From SPCO01 sp964579825 (GTDB lineage Bacteria > Chloroflexota > Limnocylindria > Limnocylindrales > CSP1-4): a stretch of 64,000 nucleotides of DNA. This document shows positions 44,010 to 55,311 of this stretch, piece after piece (the stretch's first letter is position 1; each line of letters opens with the position of its first letter). The stretch is from assembly GCA_964579825.1 (NCBI GenBank), contig CAZOHT010000013.1, positions 1-64,000 of the forward strand. The letters run 5' to 3'. Position numbers and translations under genes: made by a program. The notes beneath the pieces are model-generated. The model saw only the letters and a list, made by a program, of their open reading frames with translations. It was not told where the DNA came from and ran no database searches.

Positions 44010-44677
44010 GGCGCGTCGTCCGGGCGGGTGGGCCGCGGATCCGGCCGGAGATCCGTGCTGCGTCGCCGGCGCGGCGGCAGTTCGTCGGCCAGCGCGAAGC
44101 CGGCCGTCCCGTCCGTCCGGGCGGCCATCGCCAGGACGCCGATCGCGCCACCGAGCGCGGCGACCGCCCCGGCGGTCACGAGCTCCTCCAACGTGGACGG
44201 CGTGCCGCCCAGACCCGCCCGGACGACCATGGCGCCCTGGAGGAGCAGGCTCAGGCCGATCCCGACCCGGATGACGTCGCGTCCGGTGAGTAGGGGCGCG
44301 ATCGCGAGCGCGGCGAGGGCGAATCCGACGGCGGCCGCGAGGGCCGGCCCGTGCGGTGGGGCGCCGAGTCCGTGCGAGGCGAACCCGACGGTCGCCGCCG
44401 CGGCCGCGACCAGGCCATCCGCGACCCAACCGAGCCTGGACCCCCCGGTCGGGAAGGCACCGTCACGGACCGGGATCCACAGTAGGTACGTCGCGAGGAC
44501 GGCGCCAAGCACACGGGCGACCAGGCCGCTGGCGGGCGCGATGGGGTCAGCCAGGAATGGCGTGGCGAGCAGGACGACCGCGAGCGAGAGCACGGCGACC
44601 CGGGCATCGCGGACGAAGACCGCGGCGACCGCTCCGGCCAGGATCGCGATGGCGACGGCCGCGAGCGCTGGGTTCAT
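44006..44677 (-). CDS. NuoK/MrpC-like membrane protein
   Basis: The 223-residue protein has about six helices; TGRDVIRVGIGLSLLLQGAM and LVTAGAVAALGGAIGVLAMA recall the NuoK/MnhC core, which is usually only 100-115 residues, so this form is extended at the N-terminus. The C-terminal 40 residues are Arg/Pro-rich. Placed before the NuoN-like gene and overlapping lepB (ATGA). Confidence 0.7.
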   Translation of the reverse strand: MNPALAAVAIAILAGAVAAVFVRDARVAVLSLAVVLLATPFLADPIAPASGLVARVLGAVLATYLLWIPVRDGAFPTGGSRLGWVADGLVAAAAATVGFASHGLGAPPHGPALAAAVGFALAALAIAPLLTGRDVIRVGIGLSLLLQGAMVVRAGLGGTPSTLEELVTAGAVAALGGAIGVLAMAARTDGTAGFALADELPPRRRRSTDLRPDPRPTRPDDAP

Positions 44678-45273
44678 GGGCTGGCGGTGTCGAGCTCCGG
44701 GTAGGTCGGCGTCGGCAGGATCCCGAAGGTGTCGAGCGGCCAGTAGCGCAGCCACGCTCGCCCGATCACCTGGTCCACCGCGACCGGCCCGAACACCCGC
44801 GAGTCCGCCGAGTTGGAACGATGGTCACCCATGAGGAACAGCTGCCCCTCTGGGATGACCCACGTGTCCTGGTCGGGCGGCGCCAGCGTCTCCTGTGGCG
44901 GTCCGCCGGGGACGTCGGAGTAGACGTAGGCCTCGGTGATGACGATGCCGTTGATGAGGACCTGGCCGTCCTGGATCTTGACCGTGTCGCCACCCTCGCC
45001 GATGACTCGCTTGATGAAGGGCGTGTCCTTCTCCTGGACCCAGGAGGTGGGCGGATTGAAGACGACGATGTCGCCGCGTGCGTACGGGTTCACGCGGGGC
45101 GTCAACTTGTCGACCAGGACGTACTGGCCGGGCTCGAAGGTCCGCTCCATCGACTGCTGCTCGACCTTGTAGGGCTGCGCGACGAAGGTCTGGATGACGA
45201 GGAAGATGACAAGGGTCAGGACGAGCGTCTCGACGATCTCGAGGAGACACCCGAAGGCGGGTCGTTTGGTCAC
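44674..45273 (-). CDS. lepB: Signal peptidase I
   Basis: The 199-residue membrane peptidase has one N-terminal helix (LVLTLVIFLVIQTFVAQPYK), catalytic Ser41 (EQQSMERTFEPGQ) and Lys88 (PFIKRVIGEGGD), then FLMGDHRSNSADSRVFGPV. It cleaves signal peptides outside the membrane. The GTG at 45273 follows TATACT (45282-45287) at 8 nt, a leaderless-type start for a three-gene operon with the two Complex I-like genes. Confidence 0.94.
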   Translation of the reverse strand: MTKRPAFGCLLEIVETLVLTLVIFLVIQTFVAQPYKVEQQSMERTFEPGQYVLVDKLTPRVNPYARGDIVVFNPPTSWVQEKDTPFIKRVIGEGGDTVKIQDGQVLINGIVITEAYVYSDVPGGPPQETLAPPDQDTWVIPEGQLFLMGDHRSNSADSRVFGPVAVDQVIGRAWLRYWPLDTFGILPTPTYPELDTASP

Positions 45274-45364
45274 AAGGCGGGAGTATAGGTGCTGGCCCCC
45301 GGGACCGCCCCTGGCTGGGTCCGGGACGGGCCCGGCCGTTGCATATCCAGACCTCCGCCTGAGA

Positions 45365-45394
45365 TTGACCCGCTGTTTGGCGCCTTGTTACACT
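45365..45394 (+). promoter_or_regulatory. Promoter of the H+-pyrophosphatase gene
   Basis: TTGACC (45365-45370) and TACACT (45389-45394) are 18 bp apart. Transcription from about 45401 gives a leader of about 150 nt that is GC-rich and can fold (GGTCCC with GGGACC). No riboswitch class was recognised in it. Confidence 0.55.
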
Positions 45395-45549
45395 CCGCGT
45401 CCAGCTGCAAGGTCCCAGCCCTCGGTGGATGCCGCACGGGACCGCGCCGACCCAAGCCCCCAGGCCCCTCACCCGTGTCACGCGCCGCGCGTGTCGCGTC
45501 GGCCGGAGCCCGGGGCCGATCGCATGACACGGAGGACTCCACAGACCAC

Positions 45550-47781
<2,232 letters not shown>

Positions 47782-47823
47782 CCGGAGCGAGGACCGGGGC
47801 GGGCTGGCCCGCCACCTGCCCCG

Positions 47824-48678
47824 GTGCATCCAGTGGACGACACCGTCATCCAGGCCCTGATCATGGGGATCGTCCAGGGGCTCACCGAGTTCCTGCCGAT
47901 CTCGTCGTCCGGGCACCTGCTCATCGTCCCGCGCCTGTTCGGCTGGGACGATGCGTTCATCGCCTCGCTGGCGTTCAGCGTGATGCTGCACCTCGGCACG
48001 CTCTTCGCGTTGCTCGTCTACTTCCGGGCGGACTGGCTCCGGATCGTGCCGGCGGGATTCGCGACCATCCGCGATCGATCCTTCGCGGGCGACGCGGATC
48101 GCAAGCTGGCCTGGCTGCTCGTCGCAGCGACGATCCCGGCCGCCATCGTGGGCTTCCTCCTGAACGATGTCATCGAGGAGCGGTTCCATGGAATCGGCAC
48201 GGAGACCCTGCTGCCGGTGGCCATCACGCTCGTGATCGGTGGCGTGATCCTGTGGCTGGCCGACCGGTTCGGTCGTTCGGACCGGACCATCGAGGGCGTC
48301 ACCTTCCCGATCGCCCTCGCCATCGGCGCGGCCCAGGCGCTCGCCCTCATCCCGGGCATCAGCCGGTCCGGGATCTCCATCTCGGCCGGTCGATTCGCGG
48401 GCCTGGATCGCGAGGCGGCGGCCCGCTTCAGCTTCCTCATGGCCACGCCCATCACGGCCGGCGCGATCGTCTTCGAGTTCCGTCGGCTCATCGCGGGTGA
48501 GCTCGGCGTGCAGGTGGACCTGGCCCCGCTGTTCGTCGGCCTTGCCGCCTCGTTCGTCGCCGGGGTGTTCGCCATCGGGATCCTGCTGCGCTACCTGCGG
48601 ACCCACTCGCTGACCGTGTTCGTCGTCTATCGCTTCGTGCTCGCCGGGATCGTGCTGGCGTTCCTGGCCACGCGCTAG
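47824..48678 (+). CDS. uppP: Undecaprenyl-diphosphate phosphatase
   Basis: The 284-residue BacA-type membrane enzyme recycles the cell-wall lipid carrier. Motifs GLTEFLPISSSGHL and LIPGISRSGISISAG carry the catalytic residues. GTG at 47824; a second GTG at 47833 is possible. It is 42 nt after hppA and 4 nt before argR, so the three form one unit. Confidence 0.95.
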   Translation: MHPVDDTVIQALIMGIVQGLTEFLPISSSGHLLIVPRLFGWDDAFIASLAFSVMLHLGTLFALLVYFRADWLRIVPAGFATIRDRSFAGDADRKLAWLLVAATIPAAIVGFLLNDVIEERFHGIGTETLLPVAITLVIGGVILWLADRFGRSDRTIEGVTFPIALAIGAAQALALIPGISRSGISISAGRFAGLDREAAARFSFLMATPITAGAIVFEFRRLIAGELGVQVDLAPLFVGLAASFVAGVFAIGILLRYLRTHSLTVFVVYRFVLAGIVLAFLATR

Positions 48679-48682
48679 CCCG

Positions 48683-49153
48683 ATGGAAGTCATGAAGCAG
48701 GCTCGTCAACGGGCCATTCGCGACCTCGTTGCCGGCCGCCCGATCCGGACCCAACAGGAGCTGGCGGCCGCCCTGCGCGACCGTGGGTTCCGAACGACCC
48801 AGGCGACGATCTCGCGCGACGTCGCGGAGCTCGGCCTGATCAAGGTCACCCGGGACGGGCTGGCGGCCTATGCGCTCCCGCCCCGCCTGGTGGAGGCGGA
48901 GACGTCGGGCGAGGACCGCCTGCGCAAGCTCCTGGCGGACCTGCCGCTCGAGATCCACGAGGCCGGTCTGCTCCTGGTCCTGCGGACCCTGCCGGGCTCC
49001 GCGCACGCCATCGCGGCGGCCCTCGACCGGGCTCGCTGGCCGGAGGTGGCGGGGTCCATCGCCGGTGACGACACGCTGTTCGTCGCCCTGCCGGACCGAG
49101 GCTCCCTGCAGCGCATCAAGCGCCGACTCGTGCGCCTGTCGGAGGGAACCTGA
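48683..49153 (+). CDS. argR: Arginine repressor
   Basis: The 156-residue ArgR/AhrC protein has an N-terminal winged helix (IRTQQELAAALRDRGFRTTQ, ATISRDVAELGLIKV) and a C-terminal hexamer/arginine domain with GSAHAIAAALDRARWPEVAGS and AGDDTLFVAL. It would sense arginine, the side-chain amino acid of cyanophycin. No arginine biosynthesis genes are in the window, and no classical ARG box was found by eye. Confidence 0.93.
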   Translation: MEVMKQARQRAIRDLVAGRPIRTQQELAAALRDRGFRTTQATISRDVAELGLIKVTRDGLAAYALPPRLVEAETSGEDRLRKLLADLPLEIHEAGLLLVLRTLPGSAHAIAAALDRARWPEVAGSIAGDDTLFVALPDRGSLQRIKRRLVRLSEGT

Positions 49154-49179
49154 CAGCGGGCGCGACAGGCCCTCGCGCT

Positions 49180-49209
49180 TTGACAGGCACCCGCTGGCGC
49201 GACTACCAT
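49180..49209 (+). promoter_or_regulatory. Promoter of greA
   Basis: TTGACA (49180-49185) and TACCAT (49204-49209) are 18 bp apart, the best -35/-10 pair in the window. The resulting leader is about 120 nt. Confidence 0.65.
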
Positions 49210-49227
49210 TCGCGCTCGGCTGGACTT

Positions 49228-49297
49228 CAGGTGCGCGGCAACGGACCGCGGCTCACCTGGGGTCCTTCCCTATATCGAAGACCGCTCGGATCGGTCT
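49228..49297 (+). promoter_or_regulatory. Structured greA leader
   Basis: Two stems can form: CAGGTG+CGCGG with CCGCG+CACCTG (49228-49259, 3-nt bulge), then AGACCG-7 nt-CGGTCT (49279-49297). The second is not followed by a T-run. The leader may control greA expression, but no known class is matched. Confidence 0.3.
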
Positions 49298-49337
49298 GCC
49301 CACCATCGGATCACCCGCACACCGGGGGCACCAGCCC

Positions 49338-49802
49338 ATGAATAACAAGCCCACCTACCTCTCGAAGGACGGCCTCGACAAGCTCCGCGCGGAGCTCGAC
49401 GAGATGACCTCCGTCAAGCGGCCCGAGGTCGCCAACCGGATCCACGACGCCAAGGAACACGGCGACCTCTCGGAGAACGCCGAGTACGAGGACGCCAAGA
49501 ACGAGCAGGCGTTCGTCGAGGGCCGGATCCAGACGCTCGAGGCCCTGATCAAGAACGCCACGATCATCGACGAACACCACTCCACCGATCATGTCCAGAT
49601 CGGGTCGACGGTCGCGGTCGAGAGCCCTGACGGCAAGGAGACGTTCACGATCGTCGGCTCCACGGAGGCGAAGCCCGCGGAGGGCCGGATCTCCAACGAG
49701 AGCCCGGTCGGGCGTGCCCTGCTCGGCAAGAAGAAGGGCGAGAAGATCGTCGTCAAGGTCCCCGCCGGCGACTTTACGTACAAGATCACGGCCATCACCT
49801 GA
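49338..49802 (+). CDS. greA: Transcription elongation factor GreA
   Basis: The 154-residue protein rescues stalled RNA polymerase. The coiled-coil with its acidic tip appears as VANRIHDAKEHGDLSENAEY, then EDAKNEQAFVEGRI; the C-terminal FKBP-like domain has VQIGSTVAV, ISNESPVGRALLGKKKGE. Long leader from the promoter at 49180. Confidence 0.96.
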   Translation: MNNKPTYLSKDGLDKLRAELDEMTSVKRPEVANRIHDAKEHGDLSENAEYEDAKNEQAFVEGRIQTLEALIKNATIIDEHHSTDHVQIGSTVAVESPDGKETFTIVGSTEAKPAEGRISNESPVGRALLGKKKGEKIVVKVPAGDFTYKITAIT

Positions 49803-49815
49803 CGCCGGAGCGGCC

Positions 49816-51402
49816 ATGGACTGGGCGGACGAACTAGCGGCATCGGTCAGCGGCCCCCAGGTCGTCAACGACTCCAAGACGCCGTCCGGCACGGTCCACG
49901 TCGGGAGCCTGCGCGGCCCGGTCATCCTCGACACGATCGTTCGAGCGCTGCGCGCTCACGGGGTCGAGACGACGCTCCTGTACGGCGTCGACGACCTCGA
50001 CCCGATGGACGCCCAGGCGCTCCTGACCCCGGACGCCATCGAGCGCGAGATGGGTCGGCCGCTGGCCCACGTGCCGGACCCGGTCGGCGATTGCCACGAG
50101 AGCTACGCCCGACACTTCGCGGGCATCTTCATCGAGACCTTCGCGGGTCTCGGCATCCACCCGGACCGCTACTACTGGATGAGCGACATCTACCCGACGG
50201 GCGAGATGGATCCGTTCATCCGGACGGCGCTCGACAAGGCGGACCTCGTTCGCGACATCTATCGCCGGGTCGCCAATGTCCAGCATCCCGCGACGTGGCA
50301 CCCCGTCGGGGTCATCTGCCCGACCTGCGGCAAGGTCGGGACGACCATCGTCACCGACTGGAACGGCGAGCAGGTCTACTACGAGTGCCGCGAGCGCCAC
50401 GTCGAATGGGCGTCCGGCTGCGGCTCGGCGGGCTGGATCAGCCCGTTCGGAGGCGCCGCCAAGTTGCCCTGGAACCTCGAGTGGGCCGCCCAGTGGTCGC
50501 TGTTCGGGGTGACCATCGAGCCGAACGGCAAGGACCTCTCGACCGCCGGTGGCTCGCGGGATCGCAGCGATGCGATCGCGCGCGAGGTGTTCGAGCGCGA
50601 ACCGCCGCTCAACGTGCCGTACGAGTTCCTGAACATCGGCGGCAAGAAGATGTCGACGTCCAAGGGTCGGGGCGCCGCCGCCCACCAGATCGTCGAGGTC
50701 GTGCCGCCCGAGCAGCTGCGTTTCCTGTTCCTCCGGCCACGCCCCAACCACGCCATCGAATTCGATCCGAACGGCACGGACGCCATCCCGCGCCTGTTCG
50801 ACGAGTTCGATCGGTACGCGGCGGCAACGGCGGGGCGCGACGTGAAGGGCGACATCCCGCTTGGCTTCGATGCCACGTTCCGCTACTCACTGCTCGATCC
50901 GCAGGCCGACTGGGAGACCGAAGCGGCCGCCTTCCGGCCCGCGTTCGCGCACCTCGCCCTGCTCCTCCAGGTCCCGGGCGTCGATGTCGTCGAGCGCGTG
51001 ACGGCGGAGAAGGGACGTCCCCTGACCGAGCGCGAGGCCGCCCTCATCGCCGAGCGGATCGCCGCGGCCCGGGGCTGGCTGGAGAGCTACGCCCCGGAGC
51101 GGTCGCTCCTGGCGGTCCGGCGTGACGGCTTGCCGGCTGAGGCGACGGCCATCGAGGCGGACCAGAAGGCGTACCTCGGGGCCCTGGCGGAAGCGGTCGA
51201 CGCGGCTCCGCCCACCTCGGGCGACGCCTGGCAGACCGCCATCTTCAAGGCGGCCTCCGATCTCGGCCTGGCGCCGGGACGGGCGTTCGGCGCGATCTAC
51301 CTGGCGTTCCTCGGTCGGACGAATGGGCCCCGCGCCGGTTGGCTCCTGGCCAGCCTCCCAGCCGCCTTCGTGGTGGAGCGCCTGCGGGCGGCCGCCGCGT
51401 GA
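49816..51402 (+). CDS. lysS: Class I lysyl-tRNA synthetase
   Basis: The 528-residue enzyme is of the class I (LysK) type found in archaea and some bacteria, not the common class II form. HIGH-type motif: PSGTVHVGSLRG at residues 23-34; KMSKS-type: GGKKMSTSKGRG. A Cys4-like insert has ICPTCGKVG ... YECRERH. Starts 13 nt after greA and ends in a GTGA overlap with serS. Confidence 0.95.
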   Translation: MDWADELAASVSGPQVVNDSKTPSGTVHVGSLRGPVILDTIVRALRAHGVETTLLYGVDDLDPMDAQALLTPDAIEREMGRPLAHVPDPVGDCHESYARHFAGIFIETFAGLGIHPDRYYWMSDIYPTGEMDPFIRTALDKADLVRDIYRRVANVQHPATWHPVGVICPTCGKVGTTIVTDWNGEQVYYECRERHVEWASGCGSAGWISPFGGAAKLPWNLEWAAQWSLFGVTIEPNGKDLSTAGGSRDRSDAIAREVFEREPPLNVPYEFLNIGGKKMSTSKGRGAAAHQIVEVVPPEQLRFLFLRPRPNHAIEFDPNGTDAIPRLFDEFDRYAAATAGRDVKGDIPLGFDATFRYSLLDPQADWETEAAAFRPAFAHLALLLQVPGVDVVERVTAEKGRPLTEREAALIAERIAAARGWLESYAPERSLLAVRRDGLPAEATAIEADQKAYLGALAEAVDAAPPTSGDAWQTAIFKAASDLGLAPGRAFGAIYLAFLGRTNGPRAGWLLASLPAAFVVERLRAAAA

Positions 51403-52772
51403 GCGTCGGGCTGCAGCGCCTGCGCGACGAAGCGGACGTCATCCGAGACGGGGCGATCCGGAAGGGCGAGGACCCGGCGCTGGTCGACCGAGCCCTTGCG
51501 CTCGACGCGGATCGGCGCCGCCTGCTCGGTGAGACGGAGACGCTCAAGGCGGAACGGAACGCCGTCTCCAAGCGGATCGGCGAGGCGATCAAGAGCGGGG
51601 CCGCACCGGACGGGCCGGAGGTCGCGGGCCTGCGCGACGCCAGCACGGCCGCGGGCGAGCGGATCACGGCCCTCGACGCCACCCTGGCCGAGACCCAGGC
51701 GACGCTCGACGACCTCCTGCTGCGCATCCCCAACCCGCCCGACACCGACATCCCGATCGGCGGCGAGGAGGCCAACGTCACGATCCGGATCTGGGGCGAG
51801 ATCCTCGCCCACGAGGAGCCGCTGGCCGGCGAGGTGGGTGCCGACGCCCCGACGGACGGGGCGACCTGGACGCGGCGGCCGCACTGGGAGATCGGCGACG
51901 CGCTGGACATCCTGGACAACGCCCGCGGCGCGAAGATCGCCGGCTCCGGGTTCCCCGTCTACAAGGGAGCCGGGTCCGCGCTCCAGCGGGGCCTGATCAA
52001 CTGGTTCCTCGACGTCCACACGCGTGAGCACGGCTTCACCGAGGTCTGGCCACCCGCCGTCGTCAACGCCGACAGTGCCCGGGGCACCGGCCAGATCCCC
52101 GACAAGGAAGACCAGATGTACGTCGTGACCCGCGACGACCTGTACCTGGTCCCCACCGCCGAGGTGCCGGTCACGAACCTCCACCGCGACGAGATCTTCG
52201 AGGCGGCCGAGCTGCCCATCCGGTACGCCGCCTACTCGCCGTGCTTCCGGCGCGAGGCCGGTGCGGCCGGCAAGGACACGCGCGGGATCCTGCGCGTGCA
52301 CCAGTTCGACAAGGTCGAGATGGTCCTGTTCGAGCGACCGGCGGACAGCGCGGCGGCGCTCGAATGGATGACCGAGCGGGCCGAGATCCTGCTCCGACGG
52401 CTCGGCCTGGCCTATCGCGTGCTTCTCATGGCCACCCGCGAGATGGGGTTCACCCAGGCGCGCAAGTACGACCTGGAGGTCTGGTCGCCCGGCGTCGAGC
52501 GCTGGCTGGAGGTCAGCTCGTGCTCGAACTTCCGCGACTTCCAGGCCCGTCGGATGGCGATCCGCTACCGGCCCGAGGCCGGCGCGAAGCCGGAGCTCGT
52601 CCACACGCTCAACGGGTCCGGTCTCGCCCTCGCCCGGATCGTGGCGGCGATCCTCGAGACGTACCAGCGTCCCGACGGGTCCGTGACCGTCCCGGAGGTC
52701 TTACGGCCGTATCTCGGGCGCGATACCATCGCGGCGCCTGAAGTGGGGGACAAGAGGGAGAACGCGTCATGA
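51399..52772 (+). CDS. serS: Seryl-tRNA synthetase
   Basis: The 457-residue class II enzyme has the N-terminal coiled-coil arm (about residues 35-115), motif 2 YSPCFRREAGAAGKDTRGIL and motif 3 LNGSGLALARIVAAILE, plus TAEVPVTNLHRDE. The next gene starts at its stop (ATGA). A tRNA-Ser gene lies 508 bp downstream. Confidence 0.96.
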   Translation: MSVGLQRLRDEADVIRDGAIRKGEDPALVDRALALDADRRRLLGETETLKAERNAVSKRIGEAIKSGAAPDGPEVAGLRDASTAAGERITALDATLAETQATLDDLLLRIPNPPDTDIPIGGEEANVTIRIWGEILAHEEPLAGEVGADAPTDGATWTRRPHWEIGDALDILDNARGAKIAGSGFPVYKGAGSALQRGLINWFLDVHTREHGFTEVWPPAVVNADSARGTGQIPDKEDQMYVVTRDDLYLVPTAEVPVTNLHRDEIFEAAELPIRYAAYSPCFRREAGAAGKDTRGILRVHQFDKVEMVLFERPADSAAALEWMTERAEILLRRLGLAYRVLLMATREMGFTQARKYDLEVWSPGVERWLEVSSCSNFRDFQARRMAIRYRPEAGAKPELVHTLNGSGLALARIVAAILETYQRPDGSVTVPEVLRPYLGRDTIAAPEVGDKRENAS

Positions 52773-53239
52773 GCGATCCGCAACAGCCGGCGCCGTGGGT
52801 GGCCCCGGAAGCCGTCCCGGGACCGGGACCCGGCATCGAGTTCGGCGGGCCCGGAGCGCGCCTCGTCGGCTACATCGTGGACACGCTGATCGTCGCGGCG
52901 GCGGTCTTCGCGCTCATCATCGTGTTCGGCCTGCTCGCGACGATCGTGCCGATCCTGGGTGGGCTGGGCCTGCTCGTCGGCGTGATCATCGTCCCGCTGG
53001 CGTACTTCCCGTACTTCTGGTCGAAGAGTGGCCAGACGCCCGGCATGAAGATGATGAACATCAAGGTCGTGAGCGACAAGGACGGCGGGCCGCTCACGAT
53101 GGGCCAGTCGATCCTGCGCCTCATCGGCTACTGGGTGTCCAGCTTCGTCTTCTACCTCGGCTTCATCTGGATCTTCATCGACAAGCGCCAGCGTGGCTGG
53201 TTCGACCTGATCGCCGGCACGGTGGTGATCAAGGCCTGA
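52769..53239 (+). CDS. RDD family membrane protein
   Basis: The 156-residue protein has a Pro/Gly-rich N-terminus, then ARLVGYIVDTLIVAAAV (RDD motif variant R..D), a second helix pair, SKSGQTPGMKMMNIKVV and QRGWFDLIAGTVVIK. RDD proteins are mostly uncharacterised; some are ion or substrate carriers. Translationally coupled to serS. Confidence 0.85.
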   Translation: MSDPQQPAPWVAPEAVPGPGPGIEFGGPGARLVGYIVDTLIVAAAVFALIIVFGLLATIVPILGGLGLLVGVIIVPLAYFPYFWSKSGQTPGMKMMNIKVVSDKDGGPLTMGQSILRLIGYWVSSFVFYLGFIWIFIDKRQRGWFDLIAGTVVIKA

Positions 53240-53279
53240 CCCGTCGACCTCGACCCGGCCGCTGGTATCCTCAGCGGCC

Positions 53280-53367
53280 GGAGAGGTGGCCGAGCGGTTG
53301 AAGGCGGCGCTCTTGAAAAGCGTTGAGTCGCAAGACTCCGTGGGTTCGAATCCCACCCTCTCCGCCA
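53280..53367 (+). tRNA. tRNA-Ser (anticodon UGA)
   Basis: An 88-nt gene: acceptor GGAGAGG pairs with CCTCTCC, discriminator G, encoded CCA at 53365-53367. The anticodon loop is CTTGAAA with TGA at 53314-53316; a long variable arm and GGGTTCGAATCCC T-arm fit a class II serine tRNA. TATCCT at 53266-53271 ends 8 nt before the first base, so the primary transcript may begin at the mature 5' end. Confidence 0.95.
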
Positions 53368-53477
53368 CCCGCGGCTGATCCTCCACCGGAGTCGCCCGGG
53401 ACTTTGGTCACATGGGCGAGTGCGCCCGCTCCCGGTACGTTTGTGGCCGTTACTCCGCTGGAGCGAGCCACATCGTC

Positions 53478-55310
53478 ATGTTCGGGACTCCGCGCCGCAC
53501 GCAGCGCCCTGTGCTCTACATCATCGTCTTCGGCGTCTTCATCGCCATCGTGGGGATCACGGCCGTGGCCCAGATCCTCCTGGTGTCCGCGCACTTCTCG
53601 ACGTCCACGCTCAACTCGGTCGTCGGGACGGACGCCGCCCTCGTGCGGACCTTCGTCACGAGCTCCGTCTCCCCGGACGACCTGGGCGCCACCGGACCGT
53701 CGACGGACCGCCTCGCCACGCTCCAGGCGCGTCTGGCCTCGCTCGTCGAAGCGGGCGAGATCGTGCGCGTCGAGCTCCGATCGCCGGACGGACTCGTCGT
53801 GGCGTCGGACGACGGGGCCGCGACCGGCGCCACCGCGGGGGCCAGTTCCGACTTCCTGAGCGCGCTCGATGGCCGCCACGCGACCGCGACCCTTTCGTCC
53901 GGATCGGCCAGCGAGGTGACCGGACCGGCACTCGCGACGACCGATGTGCTGCGCGAGTACTTCCCGCTCGTCACGGGCGGCCAGGTCCGGGCGGTCGTCG
54001 CGATCTGGCGGGACGCCGTGCCGATCCTGGCCCAGCTCGAGGACCTTCGGCGCGGGATCGTCCTGGTGACGCTCACGGCCGCCATCGTCGCGTCGCTGGC
54101 ACTGCTGTTCATCTTCCGTTCGGCGCAGACGCGGATCAGCCGCCAGGCCGCCGCCCTCGTCGACGCGTCCCAGCGCGACCCGCTCACCGGCCTCCTCGAC
54201 CACGGTACGCTCGTCGACGCGGTCGCGACCGCGGTGGAGCTGTCGCGGTCGGACGGCCGGCCGTTCAGCCTGGTCCTCGCCGACATCGACAACTTCCGAT
54301 CGCTCAACGAGTCGTACGGCCACGCGGCCGGGGACGATGCGCTCTTCACGGTCGTGGACGTCCTGCGCCAGGCGCTGCCGCCGGACGCGATCCTGGGCCG
54401 CTACGGGCCCGACGAGATGCTGGTCGTCGTCCCGACCGAGCGGATCCACCTGATCGACGGGTTCATCGATTCCGTCCGGTCCGGCCTGGTCGATCGGGCG
54501 CTGCAGTTCGGTGTCTCGGAGCGGCTCCCGGTGACCCTGAGCATCGGCGTCTGCAGCTACCCCGAGCACGCCGACTCGGCGACCGGACTCCTGACCGTGG
54601 CCGCCACCACGCTCCAGGAGGCCAAGGCCAGCGGCGGCGATGCGGTCCGCTTCGCCGGTGCGACCGCCGACGTGAGTCCGGAGGCGCGGACCTTCGACGT
54701 GTTCCAGGGCTTGATCCTCGCTGTCGACACGAAGGACCGCTACACGAAACGTCACTCGGAGGACGTCGCTCGCTACGCCACCTTCCTCGCCCGGCGCTAC
54801 GGGTGCTCGCCGGAGCTGGTCGCGACCGTCCGGGTCGCGGGCCTCCTGCACGATGTCGGCAAGATCGGCATCCCGGACACCATCCTGCGCAAGCCGAGCG
54901 CCCTCACCGAGGCCGAGTACGACATCGTCAAGCAGCACGTGGCGCTCGGCGACCTCATCGTGCGCGACCTGCCCGAGGAGGAGCTGGTGCGGGCCGGTGT
55001 CCGCCACCATCACGAGCGGTGGGACGGAAAGGGCTACCTGCATCAGCTGGCCGGCGAGGACATCCCGCTCATCGCTCGGATCCTGGGGGTCGCGGATGCG
55101 TTCTCGGCGATGACCACCACGCGGCCGTATCGCAAGGCCCTTGACGTCCGCGAGGCCCTGACCAGATTGGGAGATGCCGCCGGCACGCAGCTCGACGAGC
55201 GCCTCGTCCTCGCCTTCATCGCGGGCATCGAGACGGCGGAGGACGCTCCTCTGCCGGGTCTGGAGGTCCCGACCGTCGAACTGTGGACGCCGTATCGGCA
55301 GGTGGCGTGA
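53478..55310 (+). CDS. Membrane GGDEF-like and HD-GYP-type signalling protein
   Basis: From the ATG at 53478 the protein is 610 residues (an ATG at 53412 is possible). Two helices (about 10-38 and 195-218) frame an extracytoplasmic sensor. A GGDEF domain follows (DPLTGLLDHGTLVDAV ... LADIDNFRSLNESYGHAAGD), but its signature is GRYGPDEM, not GGDEF, so cyclase activity is unlikely. The HD-GYP domain has LLHDVGKIGIPDTIL and HHHERWDGKGYL, with Leu where GYP has Pro. The metal-site HD and HHE residues remain, so c-di-GMP hydrolysis is possible. Confidence 0.85.
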   Translation: MFGTPRRTQRPVLYIIVFGVFIAIVGITAVAQILLVSAHFSTSTLNSVVGTDAALVRTFVTSSVSPDDLGATGPSTDRLATLQARLASLVEAGEIVRVELRSPDGLVVASDDGAATGATAGASSDFLSALDGRHATATLSSGSASEVTGPALATTDVLREYFPLVTGGQVRAVVAIWRDAVPILAQLEDLRRGIVLVTLTAAIVASLALLFIFRSAQTRISRQAAALVDASQRDPLTGLLDHGTLVDAVATAVELSRSDGRPFSLVLADIDNFRSLNESYGHAAGDDALFTVVDVLRQALPPDAILGRYGPDEMLVVVPTERIHLIDGFIDSVRSGLVDRALQFGVSERLPVTLSIGVCSYPEHADSATGLLTVAATTLQEAKASGGDAVRFAGATADVSPEARTFDVFQGLILAVDTKDRYTKRHSEDVARYATFLARRYGCSPELVATVRVAGLLHDVGKIGIPDTILRKPSALTEAEYDIVKQHVALGDLIVRDLPEEELVRAGVRHHHERWDGKGYLHQLAGEDIPLIARILGVADAFSAMTTTRPYRKALDVREALTRLGDAAGTQLDERLVLAFIAGIETAEDAPLPGLEVPTVELWTPYRQVA

Positions 55311-55311
55311 G

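Noticed and set aside
45401..45549. Fluoride or other known riboswitch in the hppA leader
   Set aside because: hppA is sometimes under such control, but the conserved cores could not be found by eye; a covariance search would decide.
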